This document shows, piece after piece, positions 6,568-14,276 of a DNA stretch of 18,041 nucleotides (position 1 is its first letter; each line of letters starts with the position of its first letter). The stretch comes from Pseudomonadota bacterium (GTDB lineage: Bacteria > Desulfobacterota > Desulfovibrionia > Desulfovibrionales > Desulfovibrionaceae): NCBI GenBank assembly GCA_023433925.1, contig JAEYTO010000098.1, positions 1 to 18,041 of the forward strand. The letters are read 5' to 3'. The notes beneath the pieces were generated by a model. The model did no database searches, was not told the origin of the DNA, and worked only from the letters and a program-made list of their open reading frames with translations. Position numbers and translations under genes: made by a program.

Positions 6568-8292
6568 GCCGCCAGCCTCCTTGCCGCGCTCGGCCTGGCC
6601 CTGCTCCTGGCGAGGCCGGCGGCCGGCGCCGAATACACCATCTTCCAGGGCACGCAGTACCCTCTGCGCGTGCACATCCTGGAAGGCAGGGAGCCCGGAC
6701 CGACGATCATGGTCCAGGGCGGCATCCAGGGCGACGAGATCACCGGCTTCCTCACGGCCCAGCACTTGACCGGGGCCACGCTGGAGAACGGCCGGCTCAT
6801 CGTCATCCCCAGGGCCAACGTGCCCTCCATCCACAAGCGCCAGCGGCTCATCAACGTGGACCTCAACCGGCGCTTCGACCGCGACTACAACGAATTCTAC
6901 GAAGACCACTTGGCGCGGGCCATCCGCTTCTTCCTGGCCCAGTCCAACGCCTTCATCCACCTGCACGAGGGCTCGGGCTTCTACCACCCGGTCTGGGTCG
7001 ACAGCCTGCGAAACCCGCGGCGCTTCGGCCAGTCCATCATCATCGACACGCCGATCTTCGAGGACAGGATATTCCTGGCCAACTACGTCAATTCCGTGCT
7101 CGACAGGCTGAACCCGGCCATCGTGCCCGCCGACTTCCGCTTCCAGCTCTTCTCCACCGACACCTTCAAGACCGGCTCGGCCCACAGCGAGCAGCTCAAG
7201 TCGCTGACTTGCTACGCGCTCACGAGCCTGGCCATCCCGGCTTTCGCCATCGAGGTTAGCAAGGACATCGCCCAGGTGGACTGGAAGGTGCGCCAGCAGC
7301 TGCGCGCCACGCAGCTCCTTCTGGAGCAGCTCGGGCTGCGGCTGCACATCCAGGAGCCCGAGCGATGGGAACCGGCCCGGCTCAGCCTGCCGGCCGTCCC
7401 CATCGGCAACACGCGCCTGGAGGCCGGCGCGCGCGGGAGCATAAGCCTTGCACCCTACGCGCCCATCGAGCTGTCCAGCGCGGACCTCGGGCTTGAGCAT
7501 CTGTCCTCGGCGGTGGGCGTGTTCGCCTCGGACCGGCCAGAAATCAACCTCCTGCATACGCCGAGGCTGCCCATGGACCCGTTCGCCAGCCTGGAGATCC
7601 GCGCCGACGGGACGCTCCTCGGCAGCTTGAACGTGACCTGGACCGGGGCCTGGCCCAAGTCCGGCCCCACGGCCACGCCATGGTTCGTCTGCTGGCACAA
7701 CGGCGCCCTGCGCTCCATCCCGGCCGGCCATACCCTGCAAGCCGTGGTGGGCGACCAGCTCGTGCTCGAAGGCATCCACGGCGGCAGCCGGGAAGTGCTC
7801 AACCTCAAGGGCTACGTGGCCAACCGCGCGCTCAACGACGGCCAGGACAGCGGGCCCGAGATCATTCTCGACCCGGCCATGTTCCTGAAGCACTGGCTCA
7901 TCCCCACGGATCAGCCGGACGAATGGCTCTGCCGCGTGGTGCGCGAGACGCCCGGACAGCCGCGGTCCGAATTCTTCATCCGCATCGTGCCGCGAAGGAT
8001 CAAGGCGCTCGTCCTGACCGCCGAGGACGGCCGGAGCAGGCTGCTGGAATGGCGGCCAGGCGAATCCGCGGAGCTGCCTCCCGGCCGTTACGTCCTGGCC
8101 GACGCCTGGGGCAACGGGCACAGGGACAAGCTCCTTTTCCTCGCCGGCAACGCCCCCCTGCCCTGGGGACACAGCTTCGAAATCGAGTCCGGCCGCCAAC
8201 TCGAGCTGTCCGTACGCCAGTCCACGACCTTCGCGCCCATGGCGGCCATGGCTCTGACAGCCAGGGCGCTTCCATCAAGCGGTAAGGACTAG
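6463..8292 (+). CDS. Csd4/Pgp1-like D,L-carboxypeptidase (M14-type catalytic domain, M99 family), peptidoglycan trimming
   Basis: A periplasmic zinc carboxypeptidase expected to remove the terminal residue of peptidoglycan stem tripeptides. The first zinc ligand is Gln rather than His: GGIQGDE, with Gln codon 6727-6729 and Glu codon 6736-6738. This QxxE variant is the known hallmark of Helicobacter Csd4 and Campylobacter Pgp1. The third ligand is probably the His in LHEGSGF (codon 6964-6966), Asn-Arg for the substrate carboxylate is in VDLNRRF (6865-6870), and the general-base Glu is in FAIEVSK (7252-7254). A beta-rich C-terminal half follows. The signal-peptide core LLAALGLALLLA ends in AAGA near 6630. 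The start is unclear: the frame is open upstream, but GTG 6379, GTG 6406, TTG 6448 and TTG 6463 all lack a ribosome site, and the inverted-repeat element occupies the expected start region. Confidence 0.85.
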   Translation: MAFSNFAIPGHSSRIAHGCRASGGPSWLARPAFQQAASLLAALGLALLLARPAAGAEYTIFQGTQYPLRVHILEGREPGPTIMVQGGIQGDEITGFLTAQHLTGATLENGRLIVIPRANVPSIHKRQRLINVDLNRRFDRDYNEFYEDHLARAIRFFLAQSNAFIHLHEGSGFYHPVWVDSLRNPRRFGQSIIIDTPIFEDRIFLANYVNSVLDRLNPAIVPADFRFQLFSTDTFKTGSAHSEQLKSLTCYALTSLAIPAFAIEVSKDIAQVDWKVRQQLRATQLLLEQLGLRLHIQEPERWEPARLSLPAVPIGNTRLEAGARGSISLAPYAPIELSSADLGLEHLSSAVGVFASDRPEINLLHTPRLPMDPFASLEIRADGTLLGSLNVTWTGAWPKSGPTATPWFVCWHNGALRSIPAGHTLQAVVGDQLVLEGIHGGSREVLNLKGYVANRALNDGQDSGPEIILDPAMFLKHWLIPTDQPDEWLCRVVRETPGQPRSEFFIRIVPRRIKALVLTAEDGRSRLLEWRPGESAELPPGRYVLADAWGNGHRDKLLFLAGNAPLPWGHSFEIESGRQLELSVRQSTTFAPMAAMALTARALPSSGKD

Positions 8293-8371
8293 GGCCGCTT
8301 CCATGTGCGATCAGCGCCGTTCCGGGCAGCACTCCATGCAAACGGATCCAACCGGAGAGGACAGGGTCACG

Positions 8372-9358
8372 ATGCCAAGCAAGCCTAGCGTGCTCGTCGT
8401 CGGCGGCGCCGGCTACATCGGCTCGCATGCCGCCAAGGAGCTCGGCCGCCGCGGATACGGCGTCGTCGTCCTGGACAACCTCGCCTACGGCCACCGCGAG
8501 TTCGCCAAGTGGGGCGAGTTCGTGCTCGGCGACATCGCCGACCCGCGCCAGCTGCGGCTCGTATTCCAGAAATATTCCATCAGCGCGGTCATGCACTTCG
8601 CGGCCTTCGCCTACGTGGGCGAGTCCGTGACCGATCCGCACAAGTACTACCAGAACAACGTGGCCTACACGCTGAACCTCTTGCAGGCCATGCGCGAGGC
8701 TGGGGTGGACAAGCTCATATTCTCCTCCACCTGCGCGACCTACGGCAACCCGCAGGCCATCCCCATGGCCGAGGACCATCCTCAGGCGCCCATCAACCCG
8801 TATGGCCGGAGCAAGCTCATGGTGGAGAACATCATGGCCGACTACGCCCAGGCCTATGGACTCAAATACGCCAGCCTGCGCTACTTCAACGCTGCCGGCG
8901 CCGACCCCGAGGCCGAGATCGGGGAGTGGCACGCGCCCGAGACGCACCTCATCCCGCTCGTGCTCGACGCGGCGCTGGACGAGCGCAAGCCCATCCGGAT
9001 CTTCGGCCTGGACTACGACACGCCCGACGGCACGTGCATCCGCGACTACATCCATGTCACTGACCTGGCCGACGCGCACATCCTGGCCCTGGAGCACCTG
9101 CTCGCGGGCGGGCGAAGCCGGGTCTTCAATCTCGGCAACGGCCAGGGATTCTCGGTCCGGGAGATCCTGGAGACGGCCCGGCGGGTCACCGGCAGGCCCA
9201 TCCCGGCCCTGGAGGCCGCGCGCAGGCCGGGCGACCCGGCGCGCCTCATCGGCAGCTCCGAGCGCATCCGCGCCGAGCTTGGCTGGAAGCCCCGCTTCGC
9301 GGACATCGAGCGGATCATCGCCACGGCCTGGGCCTGGCACTCGAAGAAGTTCGGCTAA
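8372..9358 (+). CDS. galE: UDP-glucose 4-epimerase
   Basis: A short-chain-dehydrogenase-type enzyme that interconverts UDP-glucose and UDP-galactose using tightly bound NAD, supplying galactose for LPS or capsule. The 328 residues match the family. The NAD-binding motif GGAGYIGSH is at 11-19; FSSTCATYG (117-125) holds the Ser/Thr site; the catalytic YxxxK is Tyr144/Lys148 in NPYGRSK; LRYFNAAGADP and GTCIRDYIHVTDLA are typical GalE blocks. ATG 8372 is preferred because the family begins just before the VLVVGGAG strand and AGGG/GGAGAGG lies upstream; the frame from 8303 adds 23 unlike residues. It is 79 bases after the Csd4-like gene on the same strand, so co-transcription is possible. Confidence 0.95.
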   Translation: MPSKPSVLVVGGAGYIGSHAAKELGRRGYGVVVLDNLAYGHREFAKWGEFVLGDIADPRQLRLVFQKYSISAVMHFAAFAYVGESVTDPHKYYQNNVAYTLNLLQAMREAGVDKLIFSSTCATYGNPQAIPMAEDHPQAPINPYGRSKLMVENIMADYAQAYGLKYASLRYFNAAGADPEAEIGEWHAPETHLIPLVLDAALDERKPIRIFGLDYDTPDGTCIRDYIHVTDLADAHILALEHLLAGGRSRVFNLGNGQGFSVREILETARRVTGRPIPALEAARRPGDPARLIGSSERIRAELGWKPRFADIERIIATAWAWHSKKFG

Positions 9359-9444
9359 CGCGGCTCGCGGATGAACCGGGAAGGGCTTTGCCTCTCGGAC
9401 CTCGGCAACGACTCTTCACGATAAATCAAATAGTTATGGCCAGG

Positions 9445-9473
9445 TTGCCATTGGCGCGGGCCGCGTGTATCAA
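9445..9473 (+). promoter_or_regulatory. Candidate sigma-70 promoter for the UDP-glucuronate decarboxylase gene
   Basis: TTGCCA at 9445-9450 and TATCAA at 9468-9473 are 17 bases apart. Transcription would begin near 9480, leaving a leader of about 150 bases. The 275-base gap 9359-9633 holds no supported gene; the stretch 9419-9436 just upstream is unusually AT-rich for this region, which could act as an UP-like element. Confidence 0.4.
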
Positions 9474-9633
9474 AATCGTGGCACGCGCCGGAAAGCCGTC
9501 TCATGGCCGTGAAATGGGCGCCGGGACCGCATGAAACGGCGGAGCATAGCCATGCCGCGCCCCTCGGCCCCGCTCCTCCATGGCCGGCCCTCGCGGCGAA
9601 TGTTCTCAACCCTCGCATAAAGGTCAATACGCC

Positions 9634-10581
<948 letters not shown>

Positions 10582-10606
10582 GCGCGGAATACAAAGAAAG
10601 CGAATA

Positions 10607-10653
10607 CCGGGAGAGGGCTCCGCGCCCTCTCTCGGGCTCTCTCCCGCCAAGGG
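10607..10653 (+). repeat. Dispersed hairpin repeat, copy 1, downstream of the decarboxylase gene
   Basis: GAGAGGG (10611-10617) and CCCTCTC (10625-10631) form a perfect stem, followed by TCGGGCTCTCTCCCGCCAAG. The same layout occurs inverted at 14207-14250. Directly after it CCAAGGGCC (10647-10655) pairs with GGCCCCTGG (10659-10667) with one mismatch. There is no T tract. It begins 25 bases after the stop codon, so it may define or protect the transcript's 3' end. Confidence 0.6.
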
Positions 10654-10774
10654 CCACGGGCCCCTGGAACCCATATTCTTCCGCGGATCGTCCCGCGCGG
10701 CCGTCACCAGCTCATCCGCGGGATACCGGCGGGGTAAGGTCATCTATTTCAATTGTATCGTCGCATAACGCGGC

Positions 10775-10815
10775 CCGGACGAGATGCGCCGTACCCGGTT
10801 AAGACAAGACGACGC
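10775..10815 (+). ncRNA. Guanidine-III riboswitch upstream of sugE/gdx
   Basis: This 41-base segment follows the guanidine-III (ykkC-III) aptamer almost base for base, including the conserved CCGGACGAG (10775-10783), TGCGCCGTACCCGG (10785-10798) and ACAAGACG (10804-10811). From memory, it differs from the Thermobifida fusca aptamer at about four positions. P1 is CCGG (10775-10778) with CCGG (10795-10798). P2 is GCGCCG (10786-10791) with CGACGC (10810-10815), containing one C-A mismatch at 10789/10812. It directly precedes a guanidinium-exporter gene, the expected partner, on the same strand. Confidence 0.93.
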
Positions 10816-10829
10816 TTCCTCGAAAGGAG
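10816..10829 (+). promoter_or_regulatory. Expression platform: hairpin covering the sugE ribosome-binding site
   Basis: TTCCT (10816-10820) directly after the aptamer can pair across CGAA with AGGAG (10825-10829), the Shine-Dalgarno sequence of sugE, which is 7 bases before its GTG start. This is consistent with control of translation initiation: guanidine binding would favour an accessible ribosome site. The pairing is short (5 bp, one T-G). Confidence 0.5.
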
Positions 10830-10836
10830 TGTCACC

Positions 10837-11163
10837 GTGTCATCCCCTTGGATTGTTCTATTTATTGCCGGTCTCTTGGAAGTCTGCTGGGCTGTTGGAC
10901 TCAAGTACACCGAAGGCTTTACTCGTTTAACCCCTACCATTTTCACCCTTTCGACTCTTGCCGGCAGCATGTACCTGCTCGCAAAGGCCGCCCAATCGCT
11001 TCCGATCGGCACGGCCTATGCCGTCTGGGTCGGCATCGGCGCCGTCGGGGCGGGAATTCTCGGTATCGTGCTCTTCAAGGAGCCCATCACCTTCCCGCGA
11101 ATCGCGTTCATGGTGTTGCTGGTGGTTTCGATCATCGGGTTGAAGCTGACCGCAAGCCGTTGA
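10837..11163 (+). CDS. sugE: SugE/Gdx small multidrug resistance (SMR) guanidinium exporter
   Basis: A 108-residue inner-membrane protein of four helices that works as an antiparallel dimer and exports guanidinium in exchange for protons. The N-terminal PWIVLFIAGLLEVCWAVGLK contains the essential Glu of helix 1 in the GLLEV(C/V)WAVGLKY form that marks the SugE/Gdx subgroup rather than EmrE. PIGTAYAVWVGIGAVGA and SIIGLKL are further close matches to E. coli SugE. GTG 10837 is chosen because AAGGAG ends 7 bases upstream and the protein then starts as in homologues; the upstream open frame runs through the riboswitch and is not coding. The guanidine riboswitch supports guanidinium as the physiological substrate. 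It ends 7 bases from the convergent pseudouridine synthase. Confidence 0.95.
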   Translation: MSSPWIVLFIAGLLEVCWAVGLKYTEGFTRLTPTIFTLSTLAGSMYLLAKAAQSLPIGTAYAVWVGIGAVGAGILGIVLFKEPITFPRIAFMVLLVVSIIGLKLTASR

Positions 11164-11170
11164 TCGGCCT

Positions 11171-12067
11171 TTATCTCAAATCCCCAGGCGGCATGTATTC
11201 GTCCGGCCAGTCCGGCGGCAGGCGGAATTCGCGCTCCGGGAGCTTGAGCTTCCAGGCGTGCAGGAGCAGATGCGTGGCGTGCGGCCGGCGACCGTACTTG
11301 CGGTCGCCGAGCACCGGATGGCCCCGACTGGCGAGCTGAATGCGGATCTGGTGCATGCGGCCCGTGAGCAGCTCGACTTCCAGCAGCGATGCGTCCGGCC
11401 GGCGCACGACGGGCCTGACCCTGGCCGCGGCGAGCTTGCCCTCGCCCTGCCCTCCGTGCTCGCCGATGCGCACCCGCGCATGGCCGTCCCTGACGATGCG
11501 GTCCTGGAGCAGGACGGTTCCGCTCTCGGGCCACTCGCCCTTGACCCAGGCCAGGTAGGTCTTGTCCACCCCGCCCGTGGCGAACAGGTCGCCCAGTCGG
11601 CGCAGGCTCCGATAGGTCTTGCCGGCGACCATGAGGCCGGATGTGTCCATGTCCAGGCGGTGGGCGGCGGAAGGCACGAAATCCCGGCCGGCGTAGAGGG
11701 CCTTGAGCCGCGTCTGCACCGAGTCGGTTATGCCCGAGCCCGGCTGGCTGGCCAGGCCGGCGGGCTTGGCGATGACGAGCAGTTCCTCGTCCTCGTGGAC
11801 CACGGGCAGCGGCCGGGGCTGCGCGGGCCGGATCTCGGGGCCTTCGCCGGGCTCGCCAGGCTCGTGGGGCGGCACGCGCACGGTCTGGCCCGCCTCCAGG
11901 CGGTCGAAAGGCTTGGCCCGCCGGCCGTCCACGCGCACCTGGCCCGTGCGCAGCCACTTCATCATGAGCGCGCGGGGCACGGCCTTGCCGAGCCTGCGCT
12001 CCAGGAACTGGAGCAGCTTGTGGCCCGCCTCGGCCTGGCTGACCTCGATGTGGCGTACGCTTGGCAT
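11171..12067 (-). CDS. RluA-family 23S rRNA/tRNA pseudouridine synthase
   Basis: A 298-residue enzyme isomerising specific uridines to pseudouridine in structured RNA. An S4 RNA-binding domain lies at about 1-65 (HKLLQFLERRL, LMMKWLRTGQVRVDG). The catalytic domain follows: LLVIAKPAGLASQPG (96-110), then AAHRLDMDTSGLMV with catalytic Asp139 in HRLD, DKTYLAWVKG, and LTGRMHQIRIQLASRGHPVLGD. S4 plus this core is the RluC/RluD arrangement; the exact target uridine cannot be decided from sequence. The ATG at 12067 has a weak ribosome site. It lies 48 bases after the binding-protein gene on the same strand and could be its downstream operon partner. Confidence 0.93.
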   Translation of the reverse strand: MPSVRHIEVSQAEAGHKLLQFLERRLGKAVPRALMMKWLRTGQVRVDGRRAKPFDRLEAGQTVRVPPHEPGEPGEGPEIRPAQPRPLPVVHEDEELLVIAKPAGLASQPGSGITDSVQTRLKALYAGRDFVPSAAHRLDMDTSGLMVAGKTYRSLRRLGDLFATGGVDKTYLAWVKGEWPESGTVLLQDRIVRDGHARVRIGEHGGQGEGKLAAARVRPVVRRPDASLLEVELLTGRMHQIRIQLASRGHPVLGDRKYGRRPHATHLLLHAWKLKLPEREFRLPPDWPDEYMPPGDLR

Positions 12068-12115
12068 GGCTATGACTGGCGCGGGTAGGCTGGTCCTCCC
12101 GGCGCATCGGGTTTG

Positions 12116-13279
12116 CTACTCGGCCAGGGTGAACTTGCCGTTCTTGACCGTGAGCATGACCAGGGAGTCGGTGCCCAGGCCGTTGTGGTCCTCGGCGGAG
12201 GTCGTGAACACGCCCGAAGTGCCCACCACGCCCTTGACGTTTTCCAGGGCTTGGCGCAGGGCCTCGCGGTCCGCCTTACCCGCCTTGATCAAGCCTTCCC
12301 TGAGCAGGAGCATGGCGTCGTAGGCATAGCCCGAGTGGGTGTTGATGGGGAACTTCTTGTCCAGGCCGCGGCGGGCGTACTCACTCACGAATCTGATGAT
12401 GACCGCCTTCTGGGGGTCGCTCGCGGGCAACTGGTCAGCGACCATGATCTTCGTGCCCGGCATGAGCACGCCCTCGGCGGCCGGTCCGGCAAGCTCCACG
12501 AACTTCGGGTCGGGCTGGCCGTGGGACTGGACGATGAGCGGCTTCTGGCCGGGCAGGGCGTGGAAGTTCTTGCTGGCGATGGCCCCGGCCGGGCCGATGG
12601 CCCAGACCACGACCGCCTCGGGCCTGGCCACGGCGAGCTTGAAAGCCTGGGCCGAGAAATCGCTGCCCGTGGCGTCCAGGACCTCCGAGGCCACCACGGT
12701 CAGGCCGTACTCGGAGGCCAGGTTCCGCAGGTGTGCGGCGCCGTCCTTGCCGAAGCCGTCCGTGGCCGTGAGCAGGCCGATGCGCTTGACGCCCCTGTCC
12801 TTGAGATGGGCATAGATCTTCCGCACGGCCGTGGAGGTGCGCTGGGGCACCTTGAAGGTCCAATGGTAGGATCCGAAGCGGCCGCCGGCGATGACCGGGT
12901 CGCCGCCCACGGTCATGAGCACGGGCACCCCGCGCTCCTCGACGTAGGGCTTCATGGCCATGCCCTCGCCCGTGCTCGTGGGCCCGACGATGGCCAGCAC
13001 GCGATCCTGCTCGTTGAGCCTGCGGGCATTGCGCAGGGCCAGGTTGGCGTCGGATTCGGTGTCATAGGTCACGAGTTTGAGCTTCTTGCCCAGCACTCCG
13101 CCCGAGGCGTTGATGTCCTCCACGGCCATCTCGGCCACCAGCCGGCTGGGCGTGCCGACAAAGGCGGCCGGACCCGACTCGGCGAACAGCCCGCCGATGA
13201 GGATGAACTCCTCGGCCTGGGCCTCGACAGGGGCGGTGAACACGACCAGGGCCAAGACAAGCAACGATCTCAGCAGCAT
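12116..13279 (-). CDS. LivJ/LivK-type periplasmic substrate-binding protein (ABC transporter), orphan
   Basis: A 387-residue periplasmic binding protein of the branched-chain amino acid type (periplasmic-binding fold I). The signal peptide is 1-22 (core LLVLALVVF, end EAQA). The mature start EEFILIGGLFAESGPAAFVG is the canonical ligand-facing strand. MAVEDINASGGVLGKKL, the VGPTSTGEGMA segment and YAYDAMLLLREGLIKAGKAD are family blocks. The start has GGAG 8 bases upstream. No livH, livM, livG or livF lies alongside, so it either serves a transporter encoded elsewhere or acts as a sensor partner. The ligand could be an amino acid, amide, urea or aromatic compound and cannot be read from sequence. 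Confidence 0.9.
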   Translation of the reverse strand: MLLRSLLVLALVVFTAPVEAQAEEFILIGGLFAESGPAAFVGTPSRLVAEMAVEDINASGGVLGKKLKLVTYDTESDANLALRNARRLNEQDRVLAIVGPTSTGEGMAMKPYVEERGVPVLMTVGGDPVIAGGRFGSYHWTFKVPQRTSTAVRKIYAHLKDRGVKRIGLLTATDGFGKDGAAHLRNLASEYGLTVVASEVLDATGSDFSAQAFKLAVARPEAVVVWAIGPAGAIASKNFHALPGQKPLIVQSHGQPDPKFVELAGPAAEGVLMPGTKIMVADQLPASDPQKAVIIRFVSEYARRGLDKKFPINTHSGYAYDAMLLLREGLIKAGKADREALRQALENVKGVVGTSGVFTTSAEDHNGLGTDSLVMLTVKNGKFTLAE

Positions 13280-13763
13280 GACTCACTCTCCGGTTGGGGC
13301 CAGGAAACACGACGGCACTGCGGGTCGTCAAGGGAAATCGCCACGGGAGCTGGGCCGGAGCGGCCGGGGCCGCCCGCCTCTTGCGTTCGGCCGAGCAGGA
13401 CAGGTCAGCCCTTATCATGTTCGCCCCGTAAATGGTAGGAAATTCAGCCGCATATTCCGAATGGCGCGTGGACAAGCATGCGCCGAGCCGGTTTTCACGC
13501 GACGGCATATGCGTCGATGAATCAACGTGCATGGCCGCTGGGGCGGGCAGCGCCCTCTCCACCCTGGCCATGGAGACGCAACCTGGTGGCGGCAAAAGCT
13601 CCGAGGTTAGCGCAACCCGCATATGAACCGCGGGCTCCGGGGACCCGCGGTCCTCGCCGGGTGGGCCTGGGGAGGGCAATGCCCTTCGGGGTCCATCCGC
13701 AAACCGCTCTCATGCCGCCCGGCAGCGGTCCGGCGCGCCGGCGCGATGCGCGCGATTCCCTGC
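13280..13763. other. Intergenic stretch with GC-rich hairpins, no supported gene
   Basis: No open frame here has a ribosome site or familiar protein features. ACCGCGGG (13627-13634) pairs perfectly over a 9-base loop with CCCGCGGT (13644-13651), and GGGC-AAT-GCCC follows at 13674-13684. These resemble the hairpin-rich intergenic repeats elsewhere in the window. The promoter of the binding-protein gene must lie in the left part on the minus strand but is not clear. Confidence 0.5.
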
Positions 13764-13791
13764 TTCCCTTCCTGCCCATGACTGCTATGCT
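13764..13791 (+). promoter_or_regulatory. Extended -10 promoter for the small acidic protein
   Basis: TGCTATGCT (13783-13791) is an extended -10 element with TATGCT at 13786-13791. TTCCCT at 13764-13769 could be a weak -35 at 16-base spacing. Transcription would begin near 13798, about 20 bases before the start codon. Confidence 0.45.
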
Positions 13792-13818
13792 GTTCCAAAA
13801 AAGCCGGGAGGAGCAGCC

Positions 13819-14010
13819 ATGACCAAGGACGAATCGGCCGTCAAGGCCGCTGACGAAATCCGCAAGGAGCAGGGGCGGGAGCCCTCGGATGAGGATATCC
13901 TGCTTCCCGAGCCCGCGAGTCCGGAGGAGGACCTGGCCCGCGACATCGAGCTGAGCAGGGAGCCGAGAGAGTTCATGCCCAGGCGCAAGGGCTGCGGCGA
14001 TCGCCGCTGA
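13819..14010 (+). CDS. Small acidic hypothetical protein, 63 residues
   Basis: The ATG at 13819 follows GGGAGGAG with about 6 bases spacing, one of the strongest ribosome sites in the window, and an extended -10 promoter lies just upstream. The product begins MTKDESAVKAADEIRKEQGR and is rich in Glu and Asp with several Pro; after PSDEDILLPEPASPEEDLAR it ends in a basic, Cys-containing tail (MPRRKGCGDRR). It has no transmembrane segment or signal peptide and is probably largely disordered. I do not recognise the family. Codon use fits the region. The last codons coincide with a 14-base palindrome, GCGGCGATCGCCGC (13994-14007), which may serve as a 3' hairpin. Confidence 0.7.
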   Translation: MTKDESAVKAADEIRKEQGREPSDEDILLPEPASPEEDLARDIELSREPREFMPRRKGCGDRR

Positions 14011-14041
14011 TGCCTTTGCAAATGAAAGAGGGTCCGGGGGA

Positions 14042-14120
14042 CAATCGTGCAGGACGGCACGATTGGACGTCGCCGCCTTGGGCGACACCCGCAGGGCGAA
14101 GGCCAGGACGGCCCGAGTCA
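14042..14120. repeat. 79-bp tandem repeat, unit 1
   Basis: Stem 1: CAATCGTGC (14042-14050) and GCACGATTG (14057-14065) pair over nine perfect base pairs, with loop AGGACG. Stem 2: GTCGCC (14069-14074) pairs with GGCGAC (14081-14086). Near the end GGCC-AGGAC-GGCC forms a third small hairpin. The unit is followed without gap by unit 2. Confidence 0.85.
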
Positions 14121-14199
14121 CGATTCCGCAGGACAGCGGAATCGGACGTCGCCGCCTTGGGCGACGCCCGCAGGGCGAGGGCCAGGACGGCCCGAGTCA
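14121..14199. repeat. 79-bp tandem repeat, unit 2
   Basis: Same length and order as unit 1. Outside stem 1 only two of 55 bases differ. Stem 1 is CGATTCCGC (14121-14129) with GCGGAATCG (14136-14144) around loop AGGACA. Compared with unit 1 four base pairs have changed, and every change is matched on the opposite arm, so pairing is fully preserved. Confidence 0.85.
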
Positions 14200-14206
14200 A
14201 TCCTTT

Positions 14207-14250
14207 CCCTGGCGCGAGAGAGTCCGAGAGAGGGCAGCACCCTCTCCGGG
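14207..14250 (-). repeat. Dispersed hairpin repeat, copy 2, downstream of rfbC
   Basis: Read on the minus strand this matches copy 1 at 10607-10653: a GAGAGGG/CCCTCTC stem (here 14228-14234 with 14240-14246, loop of 5), then TCGGACTCTCTCGCGCCAGG. It begins 26 bases after the rfbC stop, in the gene's own direction, the same placement as copy 1 after the decarboxylase gene. Confidence 0.6.
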
Positions 14251-14276
14251 TCATCCGCACGATGCCCCAGGCGCGC

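Noticed and set aside
6516..7259. ATG at 6516 as the start of the Csd4-like gene
   Set aside because: It is in a different reading frame from the catalytic motifs and would need a frameshift.
10775..10815. Guanidine-II (mini-ykkC) reading of the two ACGA motifs
   Set aside because: The ACGA motifs are not in loops of two matching hairpins, whereas the whole segment aligns with guanidine-III.
10753..10836. N-terminal extension of SugE from an upstream ATG
   Set aside because: It runs through the riboswitch, and SugE homologues begin at the GTG with the good ribosome site.
14042..14199. CRISPR-like array
   Set aside because: Two 79-base units directly abutting, with no spacer between and variation confined to a paired stem; no cas genes.
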